DNA of 7,997 bases from an uncultured Megasphaera sp. (lineage in GTDB: Bacteria; Bacillota; Negativicutes; Veillonellales; Megasphaeraceae). The DNA lies in the NCBI GenBank assembly GCA_900548635.1, contig URLP01000082.1, positions 1 through 7,997 on the forward strand, written 5' to 3'. The translations under genes were made by a program, and so were the position numbers. Under the pieces are notes generated by a model. It worked only from the letters and a program-made list of their open reading frames with translations, was not told where the DNA came from and made no database searches. Shown here one piece after another: positions 1-5,888 of this stretch (within the stretch, counting starts at the first letter, position 1; each line of letters starts with the position of its first letter).

Positions 1-293
1 GTTGTACTGGTATTTTCCGGCATGGTTTCTCCCATCAGGGCTTCATACGTCGCAGCACCGACGATACCGTCGCTTTCCAGGCCGTAGTCTGCCTGGAACT
101 GGCGGACCGCTTCCTGCGTCGCCGCACCGTACGCACCATCGGCAGAGACATCGTAGCCGTGATTGGCCAAAGCCTGCTGGATGGCCGCAATCTGGCTGCC
201 CTTGTCGCCGGGATGGAACGTCGCCCCGACAAAAGGAACGGACGTCAGCAGACAAAGCCCCAAGAGCGCCGCGATTTTCTTCACCATATTCAT
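1..293 (-). CDS. Exported peptidoglycan-binding (PGBD1) protein, 5' part only
   Basis: The frame is open from the ATG at 293 to the left edge (97 full codons), so the C-terminus lies outside the window. Residues 1-24 form a signal peptide: MNMVKK, then a hydrophobic stretch rich in A, L and V, ending near VGA. Residues about 27-88 match a peptidoglycan-binding domain 1 repeat, with the GDKGSQIAAIQQAL start, the YDVSADGAYGAATQEAVRQFQ core and the DGIVGAATYEAL end. In this family the domain anchors a secreted enzyme to the cell wall; the catalytic part, if any (SleB-like hydrolase, NlpC/P60 or other), would follow residue 97 and cannot be seen. The start is supported by an AAAGGGG Shine-Dalgarno 6 nt upstream and by the signal peptide. 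The gene has its own likely promoter and sits behind the terminator at 394-429, so it is transcribed separately from the upstream operon. Confidence 0.85.
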   Translation of the reverse strand, partial: MNMVKKIAALLGLCLLTSVPFVGATFHPGDKGSQIAAIQQALANHGYDVSADGAYGAATQEAVRQFQADYGLESDGIVGAATYEALMGETMPENTST

Positions 294-331
294 GAAATAC
301 CCCTTTCCCAAAGTCGTAACATAGATATTTG

Positions 332-361
332 ATTATACCATTTTTTGCCCATATTTCACAG
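332..361 (-). promoter_or_regulatory. Probable promoter of the peptidoglycan-binding protein gene
   Basis: On the minus strand a perfect TATAAT (332-337) lies about 40 nt upstream of the ATG. The -35 is poor: CTGTGA at 356-361 with an 18-bp spacer matches TTGACA at only three positions. The call rests on the -10 and on the terminator immediately upstream. Confidence 0.5.
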
Positions 362-393
362 CATATGTTATAATGAAAAGCTAGAGACCACAT

Positions 394-429
394 AAAAAAA
401 GCCCCTGGAATTGCCGTTCCAGGGGCTTT
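394..429 (-). terminator. Rho-independent terminator of the scaffold/GGGtGRT operon
   Basis: Arms 398-410 and 417-429 form a 13-bp perfect stem (GC-rich core GCCCCTGGAA) around a 6-nt loop. Read on the minus strand, the stem is followed by a run of seven T (complement of 394-400). It lies about 50 nt after the stop of the GGGtGRT gene. In the plus direction only a short T run follows, so the minus direction is preferred. Confidence 0.9.
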
Positions 430-480
430 CGTGTTACTTTTGAATAAAGGCAGCCTCTACTACAAACTTCAAACTATCTT

Positions 481-1491
481 TTAGAACTTGCCTGCTTTGG
501 CAGCGCTTTCCACTGCGACGGCTACGGCTACGGATGCGCCGACCATCGGGTTGTTGCCCATGCCGAGGAAGCCCATCATTTCTACGTGAGCCGGTACGGA
601 CGAGGAGCCTGCGAACTGCGCATCGCTGTGCATGCGGCCCATGGTGTCGGTCATGCCGTAGGAAGCAGGGCCGGCTGCCATGTTGTCCGGATGGAGCGTA
701 CGGCCTGTGCCGCCGCCGGAAGCAACGGAGAAGTACTTCTTGCCCATTTCGATGCATTCTTTCTTGTATGTGCCGGCAACGGGGTGCTGGAAGCGGGTCG
801 GGTTGGTGGAGTTGCCCGTAATGGAAACGTCGACGCCTTCGTGGTGCATGATGGCAACGCCTTCGCGGACGTCGTCAGCACCGAAGCAGCGGACGTTGGC
901 ACGTTCCGATTTGGAGTACGGGATTTCACGGACGATGTGGAGTGCACCCGTCTTGTAGTCGAACTGCGTCTGGACATAGGTGAAGCCGTTGATGCGGGAA
1001 ATGATCTGCGCTGCGTCTTTGCCGAGACCGTTGAGGATGACGCGGAGCGGTACTTTGCGGGCCTTGTTGGCGTTGCGGACGATGCCGATAGCGCCTTCAG
1101 CAGCAGCAAAGGATTCGTGGCCTGCGAGGAAGCAGAAGCATTTCGTTTCGTCCTGCAGGAGCATGGCAGCCAGGTTGCCGTGGCCGCGGCCGACCTTGCG
1201 ATCTTCTGCAACGGAGCCGGGGATGCAGAAGGACTGGAGGCCGATGCCGATGGCTTTGGCAGCGTCTACAGCCGTGCGTGCATTCGTTTTGATGGCGATG
1301 GCAGCACCGACGGTGTAAGCCCAGCCGGCATTTTCAAAAGCGATCGGCTGTACGTCTTTGACGATTTTATAGGGATCCAGGCCGGCAGCAGCACAGATAT
1401 CGCGGCATTCTTCCACGCTGCCGATACCGTATTCTTTCAGTACGCCGAGGATCTTATCAATTCTTCTGTCGTAGCTTTCAAATAATTCCAT
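481..1491 (-). CDS. GGGtGRT-family protein, partner of an Fe-S scaffold
   Basis: A 336-residue protein carrying the family signature GGGTGRT at residues 259-265 (context ASGGGTGRTLHPDN). Other well-ordered stretches are GRGHGNLAAMLLQDETKCFCFLAGHES (102-127, with C118 and C120), ITGNSTNPTRFQHP (224-237) and a glycine/methionine-rich C-terminus (MMGFLGMGNNPMVGAS, then an alanine/valine tail). Six cysteines are spread along the chain (33, 89, 118, 120, 202, 246). The family is known mainly by its motif and its pairing with IscU-like scaffold genes; its biochemical role is not established to my knowledge. No signal peptide is present, so it is probably cytoplasmic. The start is set by an AGGAGGG Shine-Dalgarno that overlaps the stop codon of the upstream scaffold gene, leaving 12 nt between them, so the two are cotranscribed and probably translationally coupled. 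A role in Fe-S cluster or sulfur handling is inferred from this context only. Confidence 0.9.
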   Translation of the reverse strand: MELFESYDRRIDKILGVLKEYGIGSVEECRDICAAAGLDPYKIVKDVQPIAFENAGWAYTVGAAIAIKTNARTAVDAAKAIGIGLQSFCIPGSVAEDRKVGRGHGNLAAMLLQDETKCFCFLAGHESFAAAEGAIGIVRNANKARKVPLRVILNGLGKDAAQIISRINGFTYVQTQFDYKTGALHIVREIPYSKSERANVRCFGADDVREGVAIMHHEGVDVSITGNSTNPTRFQHPVAGTYKKECIEMGKKYFSVASGGGTGRTLHPDNMAAGPASYGMTDTMGRMHSDAQFAGSSSVPAHVEMMGFLGMGNNPMVGASVAVAVAVESAAKAGKF

Positions 1492-1503
1492 GGTTTTGCC
1501 CTC

Positions 1504-2196
1504 CTATTGCTGTCTCGGATCAATATACGAAGCTGCTTCTTCAAAGCGGCCATAGTGACCTTTTGCGTCTTCCATGGCTTTGGCCGGTTCAACGCCTTTT
1601 TTGATGGCTTCCATCATTTTGCCGAGGTGGATGAATTCATAGCCAATGACCTGGTTGTCTTCGTCGAGCGCCATGCGGGTGACATAGCCTTCGGTCATTT
1701 CCAGATAACGCGTGCCTTTGGCTTTCGTGCCGAACATGGTACCGGTCTGGCTGCGCAGGCCTTTGCCGAGGTCGTCCAGGCTGGCGCCGATGGGGAGGCC
1801 GCCTTCGGAGAATGCCGTCTGGGTACGGCCGTAAACGATCTGGAGGAAGAGCTGGCGCATAGCGACGTTGATGGCGTCACAGACCAGGTCTGTGTTAAGG
1901 GCTTCAAGAAGGGTTTTGCCCGGAAGGATTTCCGATGCCATAGCAGCAGAATGAGTCATGCCGGAACAGCCGATGGTTTCAATGAGGGCTTCTTCGATGA
2001 TGCCGTCTTTGACGTTCAGGGTCAGCTTGCAGGCGCCCTGCTGCGGAGCACACCAGCCTACACCGTGAGTCAGGCCGCTGATGTCTTTGATTTCCTTGGC
2101 CTGTACCCATTCGCCTTCTTCCGGAATCGGTGCCGGACCGTGATATGCGCCTTTCGTGACGGGACACATATTCTTAACTTCTGTTGAATATAACAT
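1504..2196 (-). CDS. Iron-sulfur cluster assembly scaffold protein (IscU/NifU-N-like)
   Basis: A 230-residue protein related to the IscU/NifU N-terminal scaffold fold, on which Fe-S clusters are built before transfer to target enzymes. The clearest match is residues 75-95, IGCSGMTHSAAMASEILPGKT, which aligns with the GCGSAIASSS...GKT segment of IscU; C77 would be one cluster ligand. C106 (TDLVCDAI) fits a second ligand position, and C49 or C56 (GWCAPQQGACKL) the region of the first. It is much longer than IscU (about 128 residues): it has an N-terminal extension (MCPVTKG, HGPAPIPEEGEW) and a C-terminal part with YLEMTEGYVTRMALDEDNQVIGYEF. This architecture is typical of the variant that travels with GGGtGRT proteins. 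The start has a GAAAGGGTGA Shine-Dalgarno about 7 nt upstream. It lies 54 bp downstream of the LysR gene on the same strand, with no convincing promoter of its own in that gap. Confidence 0.9.
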   Translation of the reverse strand: MLYSTEVKNMCPVTKGAYHGPAPIPEEGEWVQAKEIKDISGLTHGVGWCAPQQGACKLTLNVKDGIIEEALIETIGCSGMTHSAAMASEILPGKTLLEALNTDLVCDAINVAMRQLFLQIVYGRTQTAFSEGGLPIGASLDDLGKGLRSQTGTMFGTKAKGTRYLEMTEGYVTRMALDEDNQVIGYEFIHLGKMMEAIKKGVEPAKAMEDAKGHYGRFEEAASYIDPRQQ

Positions 2197-2250
2197 GTTC
2201 TCTTCACCCTTTCAAAATGTATGAGAAATAAAAAGCAGCACGTATAAGAC

Positions 2251-3120
2251 TCAGTCCTTCAACTGGTCGTATATCTGTGTGAATAAAGCGCGATACATGC
2301 TGCCTTTGCGCCACAAGAATGAAAATGCGTGCATGACGGAGAAATCCTTGACGACGATGCGTCGCAGCGTCCCGTCAGCCAGTTCTTTCTGAACCGATTT
2401 TTCATATAAAAATGCAATACCGCAATCGCGGCAGGCCAGCCCTTTAACGGCCGACAAGCTGCCCACTTCATAGCGGGCCGGGAAATGTTCCAGTGTGTAT
2501 CCCTGTTCTGCCAGCTTATGTTCTAAAATCCGACGGGCGCCGGCATGGCGTTCGCGAACGATGATCCGATAGCGCATGAGGTCTGACAAGGTCATTTCCT
2601 CCGGCGCTTCATAGCCTTTGCCGCAGACAGCGACAATCGGTTCATTAGAAAATAAGAGCGATTCATAGCGTCCCTGGTCAAAAGAACTTTCGACGATGGC
2701 AAAATCAATGGCACCATCATCCAGGGACTGGAGCAGTTTTTCAGCATCGGCAATTTCCATGCGAAGATTCATATCGTCGTTATGCTTGAGCAAATCAGCT
2801 AACTTATCGAGAATCCCCACGCCAGCTGTTGGCGTCGTACCAAAAGACAAGGAGCGGTTATGCTGCAAATCACGGAGATGCTCTTTTAAGATGGCATCAT
2901 CATGGCTGATGGCAGTCACAGCATTCCAAAAGATATGACCAGCCTGAGTCAGCTGCAGGTGTTTCCCCTTGTAACTAAAGAGTTTGGTCCCGTATTCGCG
3001 TTCTAAATAGCGAATATGCTGAGAAACGGCAGGCTGTGTGATGTGCAGTTCAGCGGCAGCCCGGGTATAGTTCATGTGACGGCAAACGCACAAAAATGTA
3101 TGGATACGAAAATCTAACAT
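2251..3120 (-). CDS. LysR-family transcriptional regulator
   Basis: From the preferred start the protein has 289 residues. The N-terminus is a classic LysR winged helix-turn-helix: FLCVCRHMNYTRAAAELHITQPAVSQHIRYLEREYGTKLF (about 9-48), followed by the linker helix LQLTQAGHIFWNAV (56-68). Residues about 90-289 form the periplasmic-binding-like effector domain (LSFGTTPTAGVGILDKLADLL, GAIDFAIVESSFDQGRYESLLF, EPIVAVCGKGY, VGSLSAVKGLACRDCGIAFLYE). The ligand cannot be predicted. An in-frame ATG at 3150 would add ten residues, but it has no Shine-Dalgarno and coincides with the predicted transcription start, whereas the ATG at 3120 has a GGGAAGGG site just upstream and gives the usual short LysR N-terminus. 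The regulator is divergent from the secreted-protein gene at 3342 and upstream of the Fe-S scaffold gene, so it could control either one as well as itself. Confidence 0.93.
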   Translation of the reverse strand: MLDFRIHTFLCVCRHMNYTRAAAELHITQPAVSQHIRYLEREYGTKLFSYKGKHLQLTQAGHIFWNAVTAISHDDAILKEHLRDLQHNRSLSFGTTPTAGVGILDKLADLLKHNDDMNLRMEIADAEKLLQSLDDGAIDFAIVESSFDQGRYESLLFSNEPIVAVCGKGYEAPEEMTLSDLMRYRIIVRERHAGARRILEHKLAEQGYTLEHFPARYEVGSLSAVKGLACRDCGIAFLYEKSVQKELADGTLRRIVVKDFSVMHAFSFLWRKGSMYRALFTQIYDQLKD

Positions 3121-3156
3121 AGCACCCTTCCCTTTCTTTGCGTTTTCCATAAGATA

Positions 3157-3185
3157 ATTTTATGATATTTCAAAATTTTTATCAA
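3157..3185 (-). promoter_or_regulatory. Promoter of the LysR regulator gene
   Basis: On the minus strand TTGATA (3180-3185) and TAAAAT (3157-3162) are separated by exactly 17 bp; each matches the sigma-A consensus at five of six positions. The predicted start of transcription, about 3150, falls on the upstream in-frame ATG, which is why translation is placed at 3120. The sequence between is very A/T-rich. Confidence 0.72.
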
Positions 3186-3213
3186 GAAAAAAGTGGGCAT
3201 TTTATGTATACGC

Positions 3214-3234
3214 ATGGGACGACTTTGCTCCCAT
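3214..3234. promoter_or_regulatory. Inverted repeat, candidate LysR operator
   Basis: A perfect 6-bp dyad, ATGGGA and TCCCAT, is separated by 9 bp. Its centre lies about 74 bp upstream of the predicted LysR start and about 77 bp upstream of the predicted start of the divergent gene, the distance at which LysR-type recognition sites are usually found. It is not a textbook T-N11-A box. The operator role is inferred from position and symmetry. Confidence 0.35.
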
Positions 3235-3257
3235 TAGTTTCGATACCAGCCCAAATC

Positions 3258-3276
3258 CGTCCGCTTGTAGCAGACG
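3258..3276. promoter_or_regulatory. Imperfect inverted repeat over the plus-strand -35
   Basis: CGTCCGCT and AGCAGACG pair at seven of eight positions around a 3-nt centre. The repeat covers the presumed -35 (3265-3270) of the secreted-protein gene, so a protein bound here would block that promoter. No family can be assigned to the site. Confidence 0.3.
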
Positions 3277-3294
3277 AGGTCCTCATGATATAAT
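3265..3294 (+). promoter_or_regulatory. Promoter of the small exported protein gene
   Basis: A perfect TATAAT (3289-3294) is preceded by a weak TTGTAG (3265-3270) at 18 bp. It lies 47 nt before the ATG, and a GAAAGGG ribosome binding site (3325-3331) falls between them. The weak -35 suggests that an activator may be needed. Confidence 0.6.
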
Positions 3295-3341
3295 AAGGAT
3301 AAACGATTAACTCATCAAACACACGAAAGGGATGAATCATT

Positions 3342-3821
3342 ATGATGAAAAAAATGACGACGCTCTTCGCGTCCCTGTTTCTGGCCCTGGGCTGCCTGAC
3401 AGCCAATGCCATGGATTCTCAGACTCTGGTCAATAATCCCAGCCGTTATCGAGTCATCAGCACCAGCCCGGATGGCATCGTCTACGCCGATATGGATTCT
3501 CTCCGGGCCATGCAAACCATGGACTATCCCAACAGCATCGAAAACATGAGCTTCACGTTATATGTCGAAAAATATGCCGGCATCCGCGATGACCTCATCT
3601 TCCAGCTTGGCCAGGAAATCCACCAAATCAACGAATACAAAGCGGCCCTGCACGCCAACAAGCGTAAGGGGACATATGACTTGAAAGCTGACCTGACAAA
3701 TGTCTACCATACCGACGGAACGGCGTACTCTGTCAAAATCGACACGGTCCAGTTCAAAAACGTCCGCGACATGTACACGGCCTTGCACCACTTTGCCGCC
3801 CTCATGCCGCAGAAGAATTAA
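3342..3821 (+). CDS. Small exported protein of unknown function
   Basis: A 159-residue protein that I do not recognise beyond its export signal. Residues 1-23 are a signal peptide: MMKKM, hydrophobic LFASLFLALGCL, and TANA as a signal peptidase I site, so the mature protein starts near M24. C18 sits in ALGC, which is a poor lipobox, so a lipoprotein is less likely. The mature part has no further membrane segment and no cysteine. It contains SRYRVISTSPDGIVYADMDSLRAM (34-57), followed by alternating polar/hydrophobic stretches (MSFTLYVEKYAG, GTAYSVKIDTVQFKNVRDMY) that suggest a small beta-rich domain. A GAAAGGG Shine-Dalgarno lies 10 nt upstream of the chosen ATG; the next codon is also ATG and is a possible start. 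It is a single-gene unit, with its own promoter upstream and a strong terminator downstream. Being divergent from the LysR gene, it is a candidate target of that regulator. Confidence 0.8.
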   Translation: MMKKMTTLFASLFLALGCLTANAMDSQTLVNNPSRYRVISTSPDGIVYADMDSLRAMQTMDYPNSIENMSFTLYVEKYAGIRDDLIFQLGQEIHQINEYKAALHANKRKGTYDLKADLTNVYHTDGTAYSVKIDTVQFKNVRDMYTALHHFAALMPQKN

Positions 3822-3849
3822 TTCTCACGAAGGCTCTGACCATATATTC

Positions 3850-3880
3850 GGGCGGACGCCCCACATGGGCGCCCCTACAA
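3850..3880. repeat. REP-like palindromic element
   Basis: A GC-rich palindrome between the end of the exported-protein gene and its terminator: CGCCC (3857-3861) and GGGCG (3867-3871) around CACAT, with GGGCGGA before and CCCCTAC after. No T run follows, so it is not itself a terminator. Its make-up resembles short dispersed intergenic palindromes of gut Firmicutes with a CCCCTAC edge. Only one copy lies in the window, so its repeat status is inferred. Confidence 0.4.
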
Positions 3881-3893
3881 TTCTGCTACCCCC

Positions 3894-3927
3894 AAAAAGG
3901 ACTTGTCGCACGCGACAAGTCCTTTTT
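3894..3927. terminator. Strong rho-independent terminator after the exported protein gene
   Basis: Perfect 15-bp arms (3894-3908 and 3913-3927) enclose the 4-nt loop CACG. The stem begins with five A and ends with five T, so it can act in both directions. It isolates the exported-protein gene from the operon starting at 4004. Confidence 0.9.
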
Positions 3928-3930
3928 GAG

Positions 3931-3959
3931 TTTCCTCCAGCCCACAGCTATTGTATAAT
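3931..3959 (+). promoter_or_regulatory. Probable promoter of the repeat protein/MoxR/VWA operon
   Basis: A perfect TATAAT at 3954-3959 lies 44 nt before the first ATG of the operon and directly after a terminator. The -35 at 17 bp (TTTCCT, 3931-3936) is weak, so the promoter may be weak or need an activator. A second, poorer -10 (TATTAT, 3977-3982) lies closer to the gene. Confidence 0.55.
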
Positions 3960-4003
3960 AGTAGGTATTAAATCTTTATTATACGAAATGAAGGGGACCT
4001 GAC

Positions 4004-4801
4004 ATGACGAACGAAAAATATATGAATATGATCCGCAACAATCCCTATGTAATCGACCGCATTGAAAATCCGACGGAAGAAATGAAGCTCCTAGCTGTCC
4101 AGATGAACGGTCTGGCCCTGCAGTACATCAAGCATCCGTCAGAAGCAGTCCAGAAGGCCGCCGTCGCCAATACGGCGCGAGCTATCCAATTTATCGACCA
4201 TCCATCGGAAGACATGCTCCTGCAAGCTGTCCGTGCCGGCTGGAATAACCTGAGTTATATCGAAAATCCCTCACCAGAACTCATCGACGCTGCCCTGGAA
4301 CAGTCCGGCTGGGCCATTAAATACGTCAAAGACCCGGACGAAAACCTGCAGCTGCGAGCCGTCGAAAAGAATTACGATGCCATCAAATACATCAAGCATC
4401 CAACACCAGCCGTCCAACTGGCCGCCATCCGCGGCAATTACGAAGCCTTGCGTTTCATCGAAAATCCGACAGAAGAGGCGAAAGAACTAGCCATCAGCGA
4501 AAATGAACAGGCCATCCGCCTCATCCCGGACATAAGCAAAGAAGAATTTCTCCATTACCTTAGCCGCAACGTCCTGGTCAGCAAATATATGCCCAAAGGC
4601 ATATCCCTGACGCCCGACGATTGGCGCAACACCTTCAAGGCTGTCTTATCCCGAGACGATGTACCGGAAGATTACGTCCGCAACTTCATTACCTGCAGCG
4701 CCATCGACCTGACACCAGCCGACAAAGTCCTCCTCGTCGACGATTGCGGCAGCAAGAAGGCCCGCCGCATCACAGTTGATGAAAAATTGACATTGAAATA
4801 G
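4004..4801 (+). CDS. Protein with seven exact 22-residue solenoid repeats, first gene of MoxR operon
   Basis: 265 residues, cytoplasmic, in two parts. Residues about 10-164 are tandem repeats with the pattern A-V-x(4)-x-A-I-x-Y-I-x-x-P-T/S-x-E-x-x-Q; the conserved prolines stand at 23, 45, 67, 89, 111, 133 and 155, an exact 22-residue step, with a degenerate eighth unit near P175. Each unit would make a helical hairpin of an alpha-solenoid, and the units recall DUF4116/HEAT-like repeats that bind other proteins. Residues 176-265 are not repetitive and match nothing I recognise; they contain SLTPDDWRNTFKAVLSRDDVPEDYVRNFI and a basic C-terminus (GSKKARRITVDEKLTLK). The start has an AAGGGG Shine-Dalgarno 7 nt upstream. 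Only 10 nt separate the stop from the MoxR gene, so the protein probably works with the ATPase, perhaps as a substrate or target adaptor; that role is inferred. Confidence 0.85.
   Translation: MTNEKYMNMIRNNPYVIDRIENPTEEMKLLAVQMNGLALQYIKHPSEAVQKAAVANTARAIQFIDHPSEDMLLQAVRAGWNNLSYIENPSPELIDAALEQSGWAIKYVKDPDENLQLRAVEKNYDAIKYIKHPTPAVQLAAIRGNYEALRFIENPTEEAKELAISENEQAIRLIPDISKEEFLHYLSRNVLVSKYMPKGISLTPDDWRNTFKAVLSRDDVPEDYVRNFITCSAIDLTPADKVLLVDDCGSKKARRITVDEKLTLK
4031..4495 (+). repeat. Coding tandem repeats, 66-bp unit, seven copies
   Basis: DNA region coding for the 22-residue repeats of the solenoid protein. The units are conserved in protein pattern (YI-x-x-P, Q-x-A-V) but their DNA has diverged, so this is an old protein repeat and not a recent tandem duplication. 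Confidence 0.7.
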
Positions 4802-4811
4802 GAGTGAAATC

Positions 4812-5888
4812 ATGAACTTTACAGATACTTTCAAAAGCGTAGAATTAGTCCTCAAAGCCGGCGAAGTCCCACTGCTCGTCGGCGAAACGGGCATCGGCAA
4901 GACCTCCCTGGCCCGGGAAATGGCCGAAAAGAATGACTGGAGCCTCGTCGGCATCGACGGCAACCTCCTCAAAGAAGGGGAAATCGGCGGCCTGCCGACG
5001 GTCGAACACGGCACGACGGTGTACGCCGTCCACCACAAGCTGCGCAAAATCGATGAAGAAATCGCCAAAGGCAAAACAGTCCTCTTGTTCATCGATGAAA
5101 TCAACCGCTGCGACCACGCGGTCCAACAGGAATTGATGAACCTCATCCTCAACCGGGAAATCAACGGCTATCATCTCTCGCCGTCGGTCAAGATCATCGC
5201 TGCCATGAACCCGTCCGATTCGTACGACTACGAAGTCGTGGAAATGGATGCAGCTCAGCAGAACCGCTTCGTCTGGCTCTACATGGAAGCGGATTACCTG
5301 CAGTGGCTCGACTGGGCCGCGTCGGCCGGCATCGAAGAAAAGGTCATGGAATTCATTTCTACCTTCCCGGAATACCTCGATAAGAGCAACGAAGACGATA
5401 TCAACGCCACACCGCGCAGTTACGAACGCATTTCCAAGCTCTACCACATCTACAAGGAAGACCCATCGGCCGTGCCCCAGTCCGTCTTCTACAACGTCAT
5501 CCGCGGCAACGTAGGCAAGCTCATCGCCCAGGAATTCGTCCATTTCATCTCATCCGACGCCCAGCCCCTCATCGCCTATGATGACGTCTTCGGCACGGAA
5601 AGCCTCAATCCGGACCTTGCCAGCCGTGTCGCCTCCGAAAGCCACACACGCCTCTACCTAGCCGCCAAGAACATCCTCAAGCAGCTGGAACACGCCGTCC
5701 GCCTCGACGAAAGCGACGCCCAGGCCCTCATTTCCCGCCTCGTCGCCTTCCTGGCCCTCTATCCTGTCGACCTGCGCCTCGGCGTCATGAAGGACATGAA
5801 AGCCGCCAACCCCAGGGTCTATGCCTGCGCCCTGGACAACGACGACTTCATCGACAGCTACTTCGCCGCCTTCCGGGCCCTGCGCTAG
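4812..5888 (+). CDS. MoxR-type AAA+ ATPase
   Basis: 358 residues with all the parts of an active AAA+ ATPase: Walker A GETGIGKT (24-31), Walker B LLFIDEIN (91-98) with catalytic D95-E96, sensor 1 AAMNPS (130-135), an NRF motif (151-153) in the arginine-finger region and a sensor 2 segment TPRSYERIS (200-208). The short stretch GEIGGLPT and the layout place it in the MoxR branch, whose members form hexameric rings and use ATP to remodel or load partners, usually a VWA-domain protein encoded next door. Residues about 210-358 form a helical C-terminal region that I cannot assign further. The start has an AGGAGTG Shine-Dalgarno overlapping the upstream stop. The downstream gene starts at the very next base after its TAG stop, so ATPase and VWA partner are translationally coupled, as expected for subunits of one complex. 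No signal peptide; cytoplasmic. Confidence 0.92.
   Translation: MNFTDTFKSVELVLKAGEVPLLVGETGIGKTSLAREMAEKNDWSLVGIDGNLLKEGEIGGLPTVEHGTTVYAVHHKLRKIDEEIAKGKTVLLFIDEINRCDHAVQQELMNLILNREINGYHLSPSVKIIAAMNPSDSYDYEVVEMDAAQQNRFVWLYMEADYLQWLDWAASAGIEEKVMEFISTFPEYLDKSNEDDINATPRSYERISKLYHIYKEDPSAVPQSVFYNVIRGNVGKLIAQEFVHFISSDAQPLIAYDDVFGTESLNPDLASRVASESHTRLYLAAKNILKQLEHAVRLDESDAQALISRLVAFLALYPVDLRLGVMKDMKAANPRVYACALDNDDFIDSYFAAFRALR

Noticed and set aside
345..374. Plus-strand promoter-like pair TTGCCC / TATAAT
   Set aside because: The -10 is perfect, but only a terminator and the ends of minus-strand genes follow, so it would drive nothing except antisense RNA. Probably chance in an A/T-rich gap.
43..393. 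Minus-strand open frame of 116 codons overlapping the first gene
   Set aside because: It reads in another frame of the same strand. The frame starting at 293 has a Shine-Dalgarno, a signal peptide and a peptidoglycan-binding domain.
586..1485. Plus-strand open frame of 299 codons
   Set aside because: It lies opposite the GGGtGRT gene, whose family signature is on the minus strand; the plus-strand protein has no recognisable feature.
1507..2187. Plus-strand open frame of 226 codons
   Set aside because: Antisense shadow of the Fe-S scaffold gene.
3121..3150. Ten-residue N-terminal extension of the LysR protein from the ATG at 3150
   Set aside because: No Shine-Dalgarno, coincides with the predicted transcription start, and LysR proteins usually begin close to the helix-turn-helix as from 3120.
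3700..4002. Plus-strand open frame of 100 codons across the terminator
   Set aside because: It overlaps the exported-protein gene in another frame and runs through the palindrome and terminator; no ribosome binding site and no domain.
4845..5543. Minus-strand open frame of 232 codons
   Set aside because: Antisense to the MoxR gene, whose Walker A, Walker B and sensor motifs are on the plus strand.
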